This document shows, piece by piece, positions 25,431-37,685 of a stretch of 64,000 nucleotides of DNA (positions within the stretch are counted from its first letter, which is position 1; every line of letters starts with the position of its first letter). The stretch lies in assembly GCA_963921425.1 (NCBI GenBank), contig OY992832.1, positions 7,750,001 to 7,814,000 of the forward strand. The letters run 5' to 3'. A program made the position numbers and the translations under genes. The DNA comes from Dryas octopetala (taxonomy: Eukaryota; Streptophyta; Magnoliopsida; Rosales; Rosaceae). The notes below the pieces were generated by a model. The model saw only the letters and a list, made by a program, of their open reading frames with translations, was not told the origin of the DNA and searched no databases.

Positions 25431-28146
25431 TCATCGTCCATCATCATATGGCATTAACTGTTGAATTTGCATGCTGTCATACCCTCTAGTTGTGCCACTA
25501 GAACCACCATCACCACCAACATTGACAACGCAAGCCTCTGAATTACTTGACCCAAGCAAGTACTCTGCTTCTTCTCCACATAAATCAGCTTGTCCCCCCC
25601 ATGGATGGTTTGCCGTAATTCTGATTCCCTCTAGCTCCATCGCCACTTCTTTCATGCCAGGCCTTTCCTCCCCTTTTACCCTCAAACATCTTTTCGCCAG
25701 ACTGGCCACTTGTTCTATTGTCTCAATATTTCCCTCATTCACTATGTCTTCATCAAGAATTAGAATCAAGCGATCTTCTTCCATTGAACGGACAAAGAAG
25801 CTTGCTAGGTTTCTCTCTGCCTCAGGCCTATCAAAAGATAGTGCCACTTTGCTTGTTAGTAGCTCCACAAGGACAACTTCAAAGCTGTAAACGTCACTTT
25901 TCTCTGTTAGTGTGTTTGACTGAAGATATTCAGGGTCTAAGTATCCGAGTGTCCCTTGCACCAAAGTTTATAGTTCTTTTTGATCTACATGAATTAACCG
26001 TGAAGCTCCAAAGTCTGACACTTTTGCAGTGAAATTCTCATCTAATAGTATGTTTGTTACTTTCACATCTCGGTGTATGATTGGTATGGAAATGGAGGAG
26101 TGTAAGTATGCTAATGCTCCTGCAGTTTCTGATGCTATCTTCAGCCGTAATTCCCATGAAAGTGATGATGATCCTTTGCCTTTTTTGTTATGGACATGCT
26201 CAAAAAGAGTGCCATGGCCCATGGGTGATGAACTCATAGACTAGTAAAGGCACCTCGGTCTCTAAACAACAACCTAAAAGCCTCACAACATTTCTATGGT
26301 TGATTTGTGAAAGAAGAATCACCTCATTAACAAACTGATCATTCTGAGTTGGGGCACCAATTTTGGACTTCTTTATAGCAACCACTTTGTTATCTGGTAA
26401 TATTCCTTTGTAAACTGTTCCATAACCTCCTTCACCAAGGACTCTACTTTCATGGTAATTGTTTGTAGCCTTCTCAAGTTCTTCTGCACCAAAGATTTTT
26501 GTTGTCTCCACAGAACCTCCGCGACTAGCAAGTTGTTGTTTTAACAATAAGCCACCATTTTCTTTGAAGTACTTTTCTTTGAGTTTCATGAACTTTCTTT
26601 TCTTCATTCCCCAATATATCGATGAAATTCCAACCAGTAAAACCAAGAAGCCTACACTGACACCTACACATAAATGAAAAATCACAACACAAATTTCATT
26701 TTACATTTGGTTATGTACATTCTACTGGGGACATGATGTTAAAAATAGATTAAAGAAAAAACCTACAAGAACTCTAGAATTTTTTAGGGTTCTACACCCG
26801 TCCCCACCCCCCCCAAAAAAAGAAGAAGTTTGGGTGCATAACTGTTCAAAAGAAAATTTAGGCTATGATCATATATATATAATGCATGTTAATTGATATT
26901 TAAATACTACATACCCAATGAAATAATGAGCAGGATGGTCTTTGATTGATTATTGGAATTGTCTTTGATGCAACTTGTTCCGTTCGCGTCGTTTTTGTAA
27001 CCTTTGGGACAAATACAAGAATAATTTCCAGGTTTATTCTTGCACATCCCAATTTTGCAGGATTTTGGATAAATCTTGCACTCATCAATATCTGAAAACA
27101 ACCGAAAACCCGGCCATATATATCACACATTAATTAATATGGTACCTAAAATCCCAATTTTGAGCTTTCCCAGCTGCAACAACTAGGAAATGTATATATA
27201 TATATATACAAGCATATATAAAACCACATATTGTATAAGATATAACATGCATCACCTTGGCAACCGTCTCGGAGATATGGGTTTCCTTCGAAACCCAGCA
27301 AGCACTGGCAAATATAGCCATTCCGATCGGTGGACTTGACACACTTGCTATTTGCTTTGCATGCATAATCCTCCTTCTCTTTTGCTGCATCACATGGGTC
27401 AGCTGGGCCGTCTGGGTCATCCCCAATTGCCCAATTGAGAACCAGTGGAAGCTCCTTTATCTTTTCCAGTTGTTCAAAACTTTTGTTGGAGAATTTGAAC
27501 TGGGTTTCTTCCACAAGGAGGGCGTAGCTACAAGGGTTAAAGTCCCATACATAAGTATGATTGTAATAGCTACTCAAATTGATAGTACCATTTTGGAGTC
27601 CTTTGGGGATGGAAGTTTGGCAGCACCCAGCGCCAGAGCAGGAGTCCTCAATCTGATCAAAGCTTTCATGGGTGTCACAGAAGGATATGCATCCTGTTAT
27701 GAGCCTGTCTTTACCTCTGTAACCTTCAATAAATGTTTTAGTGTCACAACCCACGGCAATGAACTTGTTTTTGGTGCTAGAGATGGTGTAGGGAGGATCG
27801 ACCCACAACCAGGGTTTGTTGTGGTCAGAACGTTCTCCCGAGCTCGTATAGCAATCTCTGGCCACATAGTTCTGTATTTGCAGCTCACCCTCATCAAGGG
27901 ATATGTTAGTACACGGAGGTTGCCTTTCATCAAATATGCCGATCCGTCAGAGGTACAATTGATGAAAAATGTATCATTCAGGTAACAACCTTCATCCATG
28001 CCAAATGGATATGGAATTGTTAGATTACCACAGTGGGTTGGGCAGCCAGGCATGGTTTGAGGAGGCAGGGCTTGAGCTGCTGCTGTTGTAGTTGCAGCTG
28101 CTAATATTAGCAAAGAGAGTTGCATGATAAGCTTCATTACAACCAC
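25431..28146 (-). pseudogene. WAK-like receptor kinase pseudogene B (all exons present, three lesions)
   Basis: Exons 28146-27256, 27091-26915 and 26663-25431 show the full layout: signal peptide, GUB_WAK ([19 protein letters not shown]), WAK-associated [21 protein letters not shown]-Ca (DIDEC), helix and kinase. Three lesions break it. First, exon 1 has a net loss of one base near 27910 (after KGNLRV), shown by the 891-nt length against 892 in gene A and by a change of open frame. Second, a 7-base insertion near 26216-26222 makes exon 3 exactly 1233 nt instead of 1226. Third, a TCA-to-TAA stop lies at 25968-25970, just before TLVQGTLGY. Splice sites and catalytic motifs remain, so inactivation is fairly recent. 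Transcripts could exist but should not give a full receptor. Confidence 0.9.
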
Positions 28147-28264
28147 TTACTTCCAATTCTAGTATTGTACGTATTGGGCTATTGGCTAATGCTCATGATG
28201 ATCACTAAAGTAGGTGGTAGCAACTAGCAAGCAAGCAAGCCTGCCCTTTTATTTGTAGCAATTA

Positions 28265-29425
28265 TAACCAAAACTTAAGCCTGGTATATATATGTGCGTA
28301 CTTGGGTCCTGGGTTTTTGGGAAATTTCTTCCTCTTGCATATCTTTACTCTATAAATTAATTTTCCAATCTACGTTCAGGTACGTAGTCTCTAATAAAAC
28401 AACACCCCACATTTCCCACTTGGATTTGGACTTGGTAATAGTCAATAAGCGACCGCTGGCCACGATGTTGACGTCCATTGACCAAAACAAATATTACGTA
28501 ATGATTCTCCAATTATGCTATGTTTCTCACTTTCATTCTTTAAATATTTTTATGAATCTCGCTTTAGGCATTTTCCGTCATATCTATTAGTTTTTTCATC
28601 AAGATTAATTATGTGACAATTTCAACTCACTTTTAATGCTTACATAGATAAAAAAAAACAATAAAAATTTATAATACTTTTAGAATGTTATTATTGACAC
28701 TCTAAAAAAGTCATCACGCTTTAATATATAAAAATTTTTTTTTACCTTTTTTTTTATTTTTTATTTTTTAAATTAAAGTGTAAAATGATTTTTTTGAGTG
28801 TCAATAACAGCAAACTACTTTTAAATTATAATTAAATAACCAACTATATTACATTTAATAAAAAACTTGAGCATCCCTACGCACCAGAAACCCAGCCGGC
28901 CACGTACCATCACCATCACATTGAAGTCGTCTCTATTATTTCCTATAACCCCATAACCCCCCAATTCCCCCCACTTGGTATATGGTAATAGTCAATAAGC
29001 CAAGGAGCTAATTAAGTCTTTCTTTTTTCTTGGTAATAGGCCTGCAGACAATATTTTTTAAAATTATTGAGAAGAATAAGAAAGCAACTAACACATGGGT
29101 AAGGATGAGATGAATGTGTAAGGACAGGATGAGACGTTGGAGGAGGGGCAGGGCACTGTGAAGATGAAAATGCCCCTTAAATATAGGTCACGTGCACGGC
29201 ACATAAGTGTTTTATTCAAAAAATATAACAGAAGTTACAAAAAAGACTATAGTGATACGTGTGTAATATTTCATGAATTCCAGAATTCCAAAATGAAATT
29301 CATGGACTAAAGTGATACTCGAGGTATAATTCATGTACCAATGCTATAATTAACTCTTAGATTTAGTTTAAGAGATATGATTGGCTTGGGAAGGGTGAGT
29401 TTCATACTATTCTTTTGTTCATATG
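28265..29425. repeat. Upstream (promoter) block of WAK units, copy at pseudogene B
   Basis: Matches 22140-23235 and 23577-24545. Contains the same cacatttcccacttgg run and flanking landmarks, plus a poly(T)/poly(A) hairpin-like insert around 28690-28800 absent from the other copies. It ends at about 29425, where an exon-1 scrap of another unit begins. No gene is seen. Confidence 0.65.
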
Positions 29426-29740
29426 TGCCAAATGGATATGGAATATTTTTGAGATTCCCACACTGGCACTACTAAAAAACAGCTCATCTACCACGGGCAA
29501 TGTCTGTGGTGGATTTAAATTAATCACGGACGGGCCGCCCGTTACGTATTAGGATGTGGTAGATTAGCGCGGTCATCTACCACAGACATTGCCCGTGGTT
29601 GAATATAACATTGACCACGGACAATGCACGTGGTAGATTCTCATATACGACCACGGACACTACACGTGGGTTTGGCAGTTAGGCTTGGCCAATTAAGGCA
29701 GGGCTTGAGCTGCTGTGAATATTAGCAAAGAGAGTTGCAA
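29416..29740 (-). pseudogene. WAK exon-1 scrap interrupted by a small inverted-repeat element
   Basis: 29667-29740 and 29416-29466 together spell the signal-peptide end and the GUB_WAK start (match to the bases coding [11 protein letters not shown]) but are split by a 200-base insert. The sequence stops at about 29416, so nothing beyond the IPYPFG motif survives. Non-functional. Confidence 0.75.
29467..29666. mobile_element. Small element with inverted repeats, possibly CACTA-derived
   Basis: Begins CACTACTAAAAAACAG and contains inverted copies of ctaccacgggcaatgtctg near 29488-29510 and 29578-29602, plus related ccacggacaatgcacg. A 3-bp repeat TGG flanks it. The CACTA-like start and 3-bp duplication suggest CACTA, but the right end does not finish in TAGTG, so the class is uncertain. 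Confidence 0.5.
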
Positions 29741-29760
29741 GATAAGCATAATCCTCCCAT

Positions 29761-30240
29761 GTCAGCTATGACAACCACTTAAATTCTTTCTATTGTATTG
29801 GCCTGGCCAATTTAATTTTATGAGCAAACGTAATTGAGTGTGGTAGCTAGCAACTAGCAAGCAAGCCTGGCTTTTTATTGTAGAAGACTCAATACTATTA
29901 TGCGTGTGAATTGGTCAACTCACTTGTCTGTTAATGTAATTTTCTCAGAACACATTTAGGTCGTCCCTAATAAATCACCATCCTGGCCACTAGCTTGGAA
30001 GTTGGAACTGGACTCGGTCATTAATTGTCAATATGCGAATGCGTGCCAAAAGTCCAGCAGGCCTCGCTAGCACAAGCAGTGAAGTCACGATCGATGAATC
30101 GATGCTGAATTCACTAACATCATGCATTCATGCAATCACTAAAATTAGGAGTGTATTTTGGACGGATCGGATCGAAAATAGAGTGTTTCAATTCTAATCT
30201 AAAAATTTATGAATAAAATTTTGATTTCAATTTTATGGCC
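29761..30240. other. WAK-unit promoter remnant; no gene seen
   Basis: Retains array-typical 5' flank words (agcaactagcaagcaagcctgg near 29845-29870; a cluster similar to 55120-55270 near 29940-30130). No coding frame. Confidence 0.5.
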
Positions 30241-30244
30241 TGAA

Positions 30245-30480
30245 TGAATTGATGAGAATCTGAGGTGAGTACTGAACTGATGTTATTTTAAGTTAGACTA
30301 AATTGATGTTGCCAATTGATTGTAGGAGTCAGTATTAGACTAAATTGATGTTATTTTAAGTTAGACTAAATTGATGTTGCCAATTGATTGTAGGAGTCAG
30401 CATTAGACTAATTGATGTTGTCAATTGAATAGATGAATCAGTACTTGACTAAATTGATGTTGTCAATTGAATCAACATTT
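30245..30480. repeat. Imperfect minisatellite
   Basis: About three to four imperfect copies of a unit built on ttagactaaattgatgtt and ccaattgattgtaggagtc, period roughly 70 bases with internal half-repeats. It is not found elsewhere in the window. Confidence 0.6.
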
Positions 30481-30547
30481 TATTCAATTTTTTATCTCCT
30501 GGAATGATATGTGTTTTCTTGTCTACACTCTCTTCTTTTGTTATTAG

Positions 30548-30739
30548 GTATTGGAGTTGAATGACCAATATAGGCAAGTCAAACCAACTTGCCTAGGACC
30601 CAATATGATTGGAGATAATCAGCAACCCAGTACACCAGTACACAGTGCTCCAGTTGTATGGTTTGGTGCACTTAAACCAAAGGTCTATAGCAGTTCACTA
30701 GATGGGGTATTGCTCAAAGCTACTCCAAGCAATCTCTAG
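30548..30739 (+). other. Unrecognised short open frame after a possible splice acceptor
   Basis: A ttattag/gt junction is followed by an open frame beginning VLELNDQYRQVK and ending TPSNL with a stop at 30737-30739. It contains HSAPVVWFGALKPK. I do not recognise it. It may be a terminal exon fragment carried by a transposon or an unrelated gene remnant. No upstream exon was found on this strand. Confidence 0.25.
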
Positions 30740-31519
30740 ACCGTTTCAGTTCAAAGACTTGGAGTTGGCAAAACGCACAGAGCTTGTTTCTCCTTTCTAG
30801 TAGCAAGCCTCTTATACCATTCCTTACATTACCTAATTAAGCATAAGCTTTTGCTCTTGTAATCTTAGAATTGTATTAGCTCAATGTTCTTTAATTCCAA
30901 GTTTTTACATGTAATTGTTTTGAGGCAACCGAGAGCTGTTCAAACTTCAAATTAATCACATACTTAAATGAAAAGGCTTGTTAAGAGTTCTAATTTGTCA
31001 ATTGAGTGATGGTGAAAATTCACTTATATTGGATGTACAAATCTCTTGTTTTCATCACATACAAATAGCCTGCACAATATTATTGGATTTAAATTTTGTT
31101 GAAATTGTTGAAGTTGAGGAAAAGAGATAAATCTTAGAAATTAAGGTAAATAATTAGAGCTCGTATTTAATTCATAGAAATTGTTCATCTGCAAAATTAC
31201 TGTCATTTTGAACAAAGAAATAACTGTCATAAAAAAAAAAAAGTCATATTCAACAAATAAGCAATTGAAAATCTAATTATGAACTTCTTTTCCCATCCAC
31301 CCATCGTGACATATATCAATTTTTCTCATGAAGACTTCTACATTAGTAGCATCCCTCTCTGCAACTCCTCATTTGTAGTTTATTCTTCTCCAAAATCCTC
31401 ATCAACATTGTCGTCCATTGTAGACGACCTAGAAGCAAACCCAAAATATTTAACAAAATGAGCAAACTCAGATAATAAAAAAATGGAAATTAGATACAGA
31501 GAATGCAACCAGATACCTA
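30740..31519. other. AT-rich spacer, no gene seen
   Basis: No convincing coding frame. The right end becomes the 3' side of the FAR1-related pseudogene on the opposite strand. Confidence 0.5.
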
Positions 31520-33666
31520 TTAAGCAATGGACTTTCTTTTATCATGCGATTGCCCAACTTTACCACACCCATGACACCTCCTTGCTCTTTCTTTCGTCTT
31601 ATCTCTCCAAGATTTCATACGTTTTCCAGAACCTTTAGCCTTAACTTGGAGAGGATCTATAAAACTTTGTTTTTCAGAACTGTCAATGTAGTAATTATTG
31701 ATAAAAGATGTTTCTCCAACCAAACTCAAATTCATCGTCCTAACTTTTTCAGCAAGCCCTTCAAACGATTCTTGTACAAGTTCAGTACATTGTTCAGAGA
31801 TTGTAGCCTCATCAATTAGAACAGTTGCGAGTTGAAACAAACTCATGTGTCTCATTATTAGTGACTTATCTGCACCATCTTGCCTTTTACATTTTTCACT
31901 ACCAATTCTTGAAAATCTTGCCCATCTTTGCATAATATACTTCTCTGGCAATTGCATGATCTGTTTCACTCGAAAATATGCTAACATATGCTTGCACGGA
32001 ATACCTTAGAAATCAAACAACTTGCAACTACACTTCACCATATTTGATACCTTATCATGCACAAGGGTTCGCACCCTAGAGCTTCTATCAAACACCCTTT
32101 GTGTTTCATAAATACAATAATTTTCATCTTCGCTTGTGAGGTTCACCATGTAGCCATTACTATCATAAAGCTCCTTTTGAAACTTGTAAAAGTAGATTTT
32201 GGTATACACATCTACCATGTGCTTCTCCATCGGCATCCCTAATTTCATATTAGGTTTCTCATTCATATCTTGATGGTCTGCAATCAATTCCTAATGCCTC
32301 AAATGAGCAATTGCCCTATTAAAACGAGTGATAAAATCCATCAAAGAGTTATTTTTTGAACAATAACGCTTGAAGAATGTATGCATTGATTCTGCTCTTT
32401 GGCTGCTAGACATCCCTGCTGCAAAGTATTCATTAACATATGTAGGAACCCATTTGTCATGCAATTCATACATTGTTTGCAACCATCCATTACTTCTTTG
32501 CTGACTTATTTCTAGAGCTTCTAACCAACCTTCTTCAAATTCTTCTCTAGTCTCAGAATTCCATATGGCTTTCTTGAAAAGGTGATAGTGATCTCGATGA
32601 ACGATAGAATCCATCTTTTCTTGAAATTTCTTTGAAATATGCCATATACAATATCTATGAAAAGTCTCTGGCAAAACGTGAGCTATAGCCTTACTTATTG
32701 TTGGATCTTGATCAGTGATTATAACAGTTGGGGCACCCTTTGGCATTGCTACAAGCCATGTTTCTAATAACCAAACAAATGATTCAAAAGTCTCACCACT
32801 CAAAAATGCACATCCAAAAATTGTGGTTTGCCCATGATGGTTAACACCTGCAAATGGAGCAAATATCATCGAATAACGGTTAGTGTTGTACGTGGTATCA
32901 AATACAACTACATCACCAACGTGTTTGTATGCTCTTCTTCCAATTGAGTCAACCCAAAAGCATCGAGCCACCTATTACTCTCATCTGTTTGAAAGTCAAA
33001 AAAGAAATCTGAATCCTTATCTTGCTCTGATTTGAAGTATTCATATAACATTTCTGCATCATGACCCTTGAGTTTCTCTCTCTCATCTCGCTGAAAATTT
33101 CTTACGTCTCTTTCAGTGCACCCAACATTTTCATAACCACCAGCTTGTGTCTCTAAGATTTCATACTGTTGACACAATGGAATGTTCACACTCGTCAATT
33201 GTTTTACCAACTTCCTTTTTTCATTGGATACACCACGATGAGATCTTAATAAGTGTACTCTTGTTGGTGATGAAAGTTGATGATTGTGTCCCTCTATGAA
33301 AGTCTTAACCACATAATTCGATCCATTATAAACCACAGCTAATTTTGCTTTGCATCCTTCTCGGACATTCCCTCGTTGTCTTTCGATGTGTGTAGACTTC
33401 CCAACTTTTTTTATCCTCCATCTCTCATCAGTTTCTCCTTCCTTAAAACATACATATTCTTTCCAATCAATCACATTTGTTCCATTCTTCTTATGCTTAC
33501 TAATCCTGACACTAAACCCAGCATTCAATGCATAATTGTTATAAAACTCAAAAGTCTCATCCAATGACTTGAATTCCTGCCCCACTTTTGGCTTCTTATC
33601 ATCTGAAACTTGAGGGATATAAACTTCTTCCCTAGGATACATCAATTCATCTGATGAATTTTCCAT
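31520..33666 (-). pseudogene. FAR1-related sequence (FRS) pseudogene, MULE-transposase derived
   Basis: Reads from ATG 33666 (MENSSDELMYPREE). A FAR1 DNA-binding domain (GFSVRISKHKKN, CKAKLAV, FIEGHNHQL) is followed by a MULE transposase-like core (VVFDTTYNTNRYSMIFAPF, ITDQDPTISKAI, HRYCIWHISKKF), a SWIM zinc finger (VKCSCKLFDF, then GIPCKHMLAYF) and a C-terminal Cys-rich end (CHGCGKVGQSH). Three lesions are seen: a one-base frameshift near 32972 (just before ARCFWVDS), a TAG at 32291-32293 and a TAA at 32006-32008 inside the SWIM finger. FRS proteins are domesticated Mutator transposases acting as transcription factors in light signalling. A possible leader intron has its acceptor near 33684 (ttattacag) and donor near 34150. 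It separates an ectodomain-only WAK pseudogene from the units to its left. Whether this is a host gene copy or a mobile MULE cannot be decided here. Confidence 0.88.
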
Positions 33667-34640
33667 GACTTCTCCACTTTTTCTGTAATAAAGAAAATAA
33701 GTGATCACTGGAAAATGAAAGAAAACAAAAACCAAAAAGTTTGCTATCATACAGTGGGAATAATGTTCTCCAAAGTGTTGATTTTTACTAAGTCCACCTC
33801 CCAGATTTCCAACATACTTTGCTAATGGAAAAATCATATTCATGCCTCAAAATATATAAACAATCAGCACATAAAAGACATAAAAGAACTTGGTTTCTTT
33901 TCTTTTATATCTTTTTTTACCTAAACATGTCAAAACAACAACGCAAGTACATCATAATCTTGATTTTTTTTCCTTTTTGAAAATAAACAACAACAAAGAA
34001 AATTAACCATTGACAATCAATTAAGAAAGTCTAAATTTAAATGAATGAGAAATCGATTAAGAGAAACCCAGAAAAATTGAAAGAAAAGAAATTAATAAAA
34101 CAAAACTAAACTGAAGAAGAAACCCAAAAAGAGAAGAGAATACCAGGTGACGTTGATCGGGACGCCGAAAGAGATGGATGACGCCGACAAAAGAAACTAG
34201 GTGTCGCCGGAGTCAGCAGAGGAGGTGCCGGAGATAATGGTGGAGATGGGCGTACAAGAGAGGAGGAGGCAAAGCAATGGGGGCTGTTTTTTTTTTTTTT
34301 TTTTTTTTCCAAGAACGTGTTTTGGTGGAGTACAGATCCCTTGATTAGTGCTATAATTTATTTTTTTATTTTGAATTTGAATTATAAATCTTAAAAGTAA
34401 TAATTTAGCAGCTAGATTTTTTGATTAAAATCTACCGTTAGATCAAATTCAACGGTAGGTGAGCGGGGAAATCCTCGCTCTATGGTGAGCGAGAGATCAA
34501 TTCTGATATACATATATATATATATATCACACATATTATAAGGTTGAATCCTAGTTTTGATCTTTCCTAGGTGCGTCAAGTGTCATATGTATTTATATTA
34601 GATGTGTGTGTAATATGAATAAAGATGGATGCTGGATCAC
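33667..34640. other. FRS leader region and junction with WAK pseudogene C intron
   Basis: Up to about 34300 this is the upstream side of the FRS pseudogene (C/T-rich on the - strand, poly(T) at 34287-34308). At 34395-34460 CTACCGTT and AACGGTAG form a small inverted repeat. From about 34505 the sequence matches intron 1 of the WAK genes (cacacatattataaggt, ttttgatctttcc). The junction near 34505 is where exon 2 and the kinase exon of C were lost. Confidence 0.55.
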
Positions 34641-35545
34641 CTTGACAACCGCCTGGGAGGTATGGGTTCCCGACTTCCCGTGGTAACCTGGCAAGCACTG
34701 GCAGATATAACCATTCCGATTTTGGGGGTTGACACACGTGCTATTTCCCTTGCATGTAAAATTCACCCTCTTTTGAGCTTCATCACACGGATCAGGCTCT
34801 ACCCCAATTGCCCAATTAAGAACCATTGGAAGCTCTTTTATGTTGCTCAATTGTTGAAAACTTGTATTGGAGAATGTGAACTGGGTTTCTTCCACAATGA
34901 AGGCGTAGCTGCAGGGATTAAAGTACGTTATGTTGGTATGATTGTTATAGCTACTCAGTGTCACATTACGATTGTCTAGTCCAATGGGGATGTTCGTTTG
35001 GCAACACCCAACGCCAGAACAAGAGTCCTGATCAACGCTGCTGAGGCTGTTGCACACGGACATGCAGCCGGTTATGACCTCTTCTTCGCCTTGGAAGCCT
35101 TGGAAAATTGCATAAGTGTCACACGTACCCAACGGCAATGAACTTGTTTTTGGTATCTGAGATGGTGAAAGGAGGCACTGATAGATAAGGGCTGTTGTGT
35201 TTCGTTCTCCGAGCCATGTCGTCATAGCAATCATAGGCTACGTACTGTAATATCTGCATCTCAGCCTCATCAAGGGAGAAGTTAGTAGCAATGATACCAC
35301 TACCCGCCCAGTCTGCTTTTGGGGGGTCAATAGATTTGTTACAAACGATAACAAAGTCTTTATTTCCCTGTGGCAGGAAACAACCATCACCTATGCCAAA
35401 TGGATATGGAATTGTGAGATTACCACAGTGGGTTTGGCAGTTAGGCAAAGCTTGAGGCAGCTGGGCCTCAGCCGCTGCTATTGTTGTTGCAGCAGCCGCA
35501 TGCAGTTAATATTAGCAAAGAAAGAGAGTTGCATGATAAGCATAC
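34641..35545 (-). pseudogene. WAK-like pseudogene C (ectodomain exon only)
   Basis: Exon 1 only, with the splice donor kept at 34640. Contains [35 protein letters not shown] and CQCLPGYHG. At least three lesions: the signal peptide region (near 35500) is shifted and ends early; a net 4-base gain near 35127 breaks the frame at AVG/CDTYAIF; and a further shift near 34670 follows GYHGK. Exon 2 and the kinase exon are missing; an FRS-containing segment takes their place. Confidence 0.88.
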
Positions 35546-36060
35546 TCCTCCAAGGTAAGCCCATGACAACCACTTAATTCCTTCTAGTACGAGCTTGGAA
35601 TAGAGTAAACTATTGTATTGGCTAATGTCTCAAAGCCTGGCCTTTAATTTATAGGCATATTCATATGGAATTATATAATGGAAGGAAGACAGCTGATTTG
35701 CGTGCGACGTGGCCTCATATTGGGGTTTAATTAGGGGAAATTTCTTCCTCATTTTTACTCATTTGTCTGTTAATATTGTTGATCAAGGTACGTTTATATG
35801 TCGTTCTTAATAAATTAAACATCCCATTTGCAATGAGATTACCTTAATTTATCTGTTAATGATAAACAATGTTCATTTAATTATTTCATAGGAATTCCTG
35901 CTTCTGATGAAAATCTAACTTTGTTCTTGTAAGAAGTGTTTGTAAGCTTCAACTTAAGGTTTTTATTCTTGTTTCTTAGCTTACTTCTCAACCTAAATTA
36001 TGTTTATAAAAACTTTCCTGGAATTTTCAATACTATTATCAGTGTTATGCTCTACTTGCT
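35546..36060. other. 5' flank of WAK pseudogene C; no gene seen
   Basis: Resembles other WAK unit upstream regions at first (gacaaccacttaattcctt), then unique AT-rich sequence to the start of the segmental duplication at 36061. Confidence 0.5.
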
Positions 36061-36360
36061 TTCATAAAGTAAAAATTAAACAGGGAAGGAACGTGTAAAT
36101 CTTTGCTTTTTGGGCTGGCCATCCAGCAAATGTGGGTACTTCAAAATGGTTTTTAATGTGCCTTCGATGACATAGGGAACTGATCGAATATTCCAAAAAG
36201 TCAAGTAAATGAATAATAGTAGACCAAGCCATGTAGTGGACAGAGTCAAGGGATGAAATGTCAAGTAACTCATGGGATTTGGATAGTTGGGAACTGGGTC
36301 GATCTATTATTATATGGCGAAGCATCCGCGCGGGGCTGAAAGTTTTTAGACAATCAAGTA

Positions 36361-37651
36361 CACTACACCATTTGTTGCTTAAATCCACTATTGGTTTATG
36401 TTATCTATTGATGTATCAGCAACTAAAATTAGTTTGAAGGATCAATAGCCACCCTGCAGTCACTCTTAAGCAGTAAGTTGCAGAGAAAGGGGTGGCAAAC
36501 TGACTACCCAAACCAATTTTTTGGAATGGTGGAATTTGGAGACAAAAACTATCTAACACTGCTGACAATTTATTTCTCCACCAATGTTGTAGGTAGTTGC
36601 AAGTATAATAGTGGATAAAAGCAATTCTCCCACCAATGTTCAAATATTACAGTAGCATTTAGTTATAAAAGCAATTATATATGCATTCCATTAAATCTTG
36701 CAGTACTCACTGCATGATTATTGAGCTGCTATAATTAACAATCCTTTAATTTTCCTGTCTTGCATTTAATACATCTTAAACACTAGTGCTACACTTAATG
36801 ATAAAATGGAAATTCAGTAGCAGAACATGGCAGAAAGCATCACATAAACTTCATTGATTACATCCAACCATCCATCTAACAACTGATTTACAAATACAAA
36901 TGAAGATACCAACCTGTCATCTACATTACATCAACCATCACTAACATACCCACAATACAAAAGAGAATTTCTCAACCAACTTTACAATGCGAAATCTATA
37001 CTATACTATACAAAGAAAGTTTTTGAACCAATATTGCATAGAACTTAATTCCACAACCATACTATAATCCGAAAATTGACTTGCACTAAACCCTAAAATA
37101 GATTTGTACAATTTGCAAATAACTAAAAAATATTACAAACACAACCATACCAAATCAAAAATCGATCTAGAGAGTAGAGACCTGCAAATGAAAAAAAAAT
37201 TATAATGAGAACATAGAAGTTTAATGAGAACAAAGAAAAATTATAAGGAAAAAAAATTATAATGAAAACAGAGGAGAGGAGTAAACCCCGATGAAGATCG
37301 CCGGAATCCGCCGCCTAGATCGCCAGAAATGACGGAGGAGGGTCAGGGCTGTTAGGGTTTCGAACCATCACGTAAGGCGGCTGAACGGGCTGGGTGTTTA
37401 CACCATTGAACTCAGCTCACCCAGGGGAAGATTTCGGGACCAACTCGATGGCAAGAGGTCGCCGGAATTTGTGACCCATCGGAGAAGAAGGCCGGTTCAG
37501 GTTCGGTTTAAATCCATGTTTTCATTGGGTTGTTGGGCAATCAAAAGGCAGGAATAGAGAGAGGAAGAAGAGACAAGTCGATTGGAGTCCATGTTGCCGG
37601 CGATGGCTGTCGGACGATGAAGAGATGGCCGGAGAGAGCTCACGACAGATT

Positions 37652-37685
<34 letters not shown>

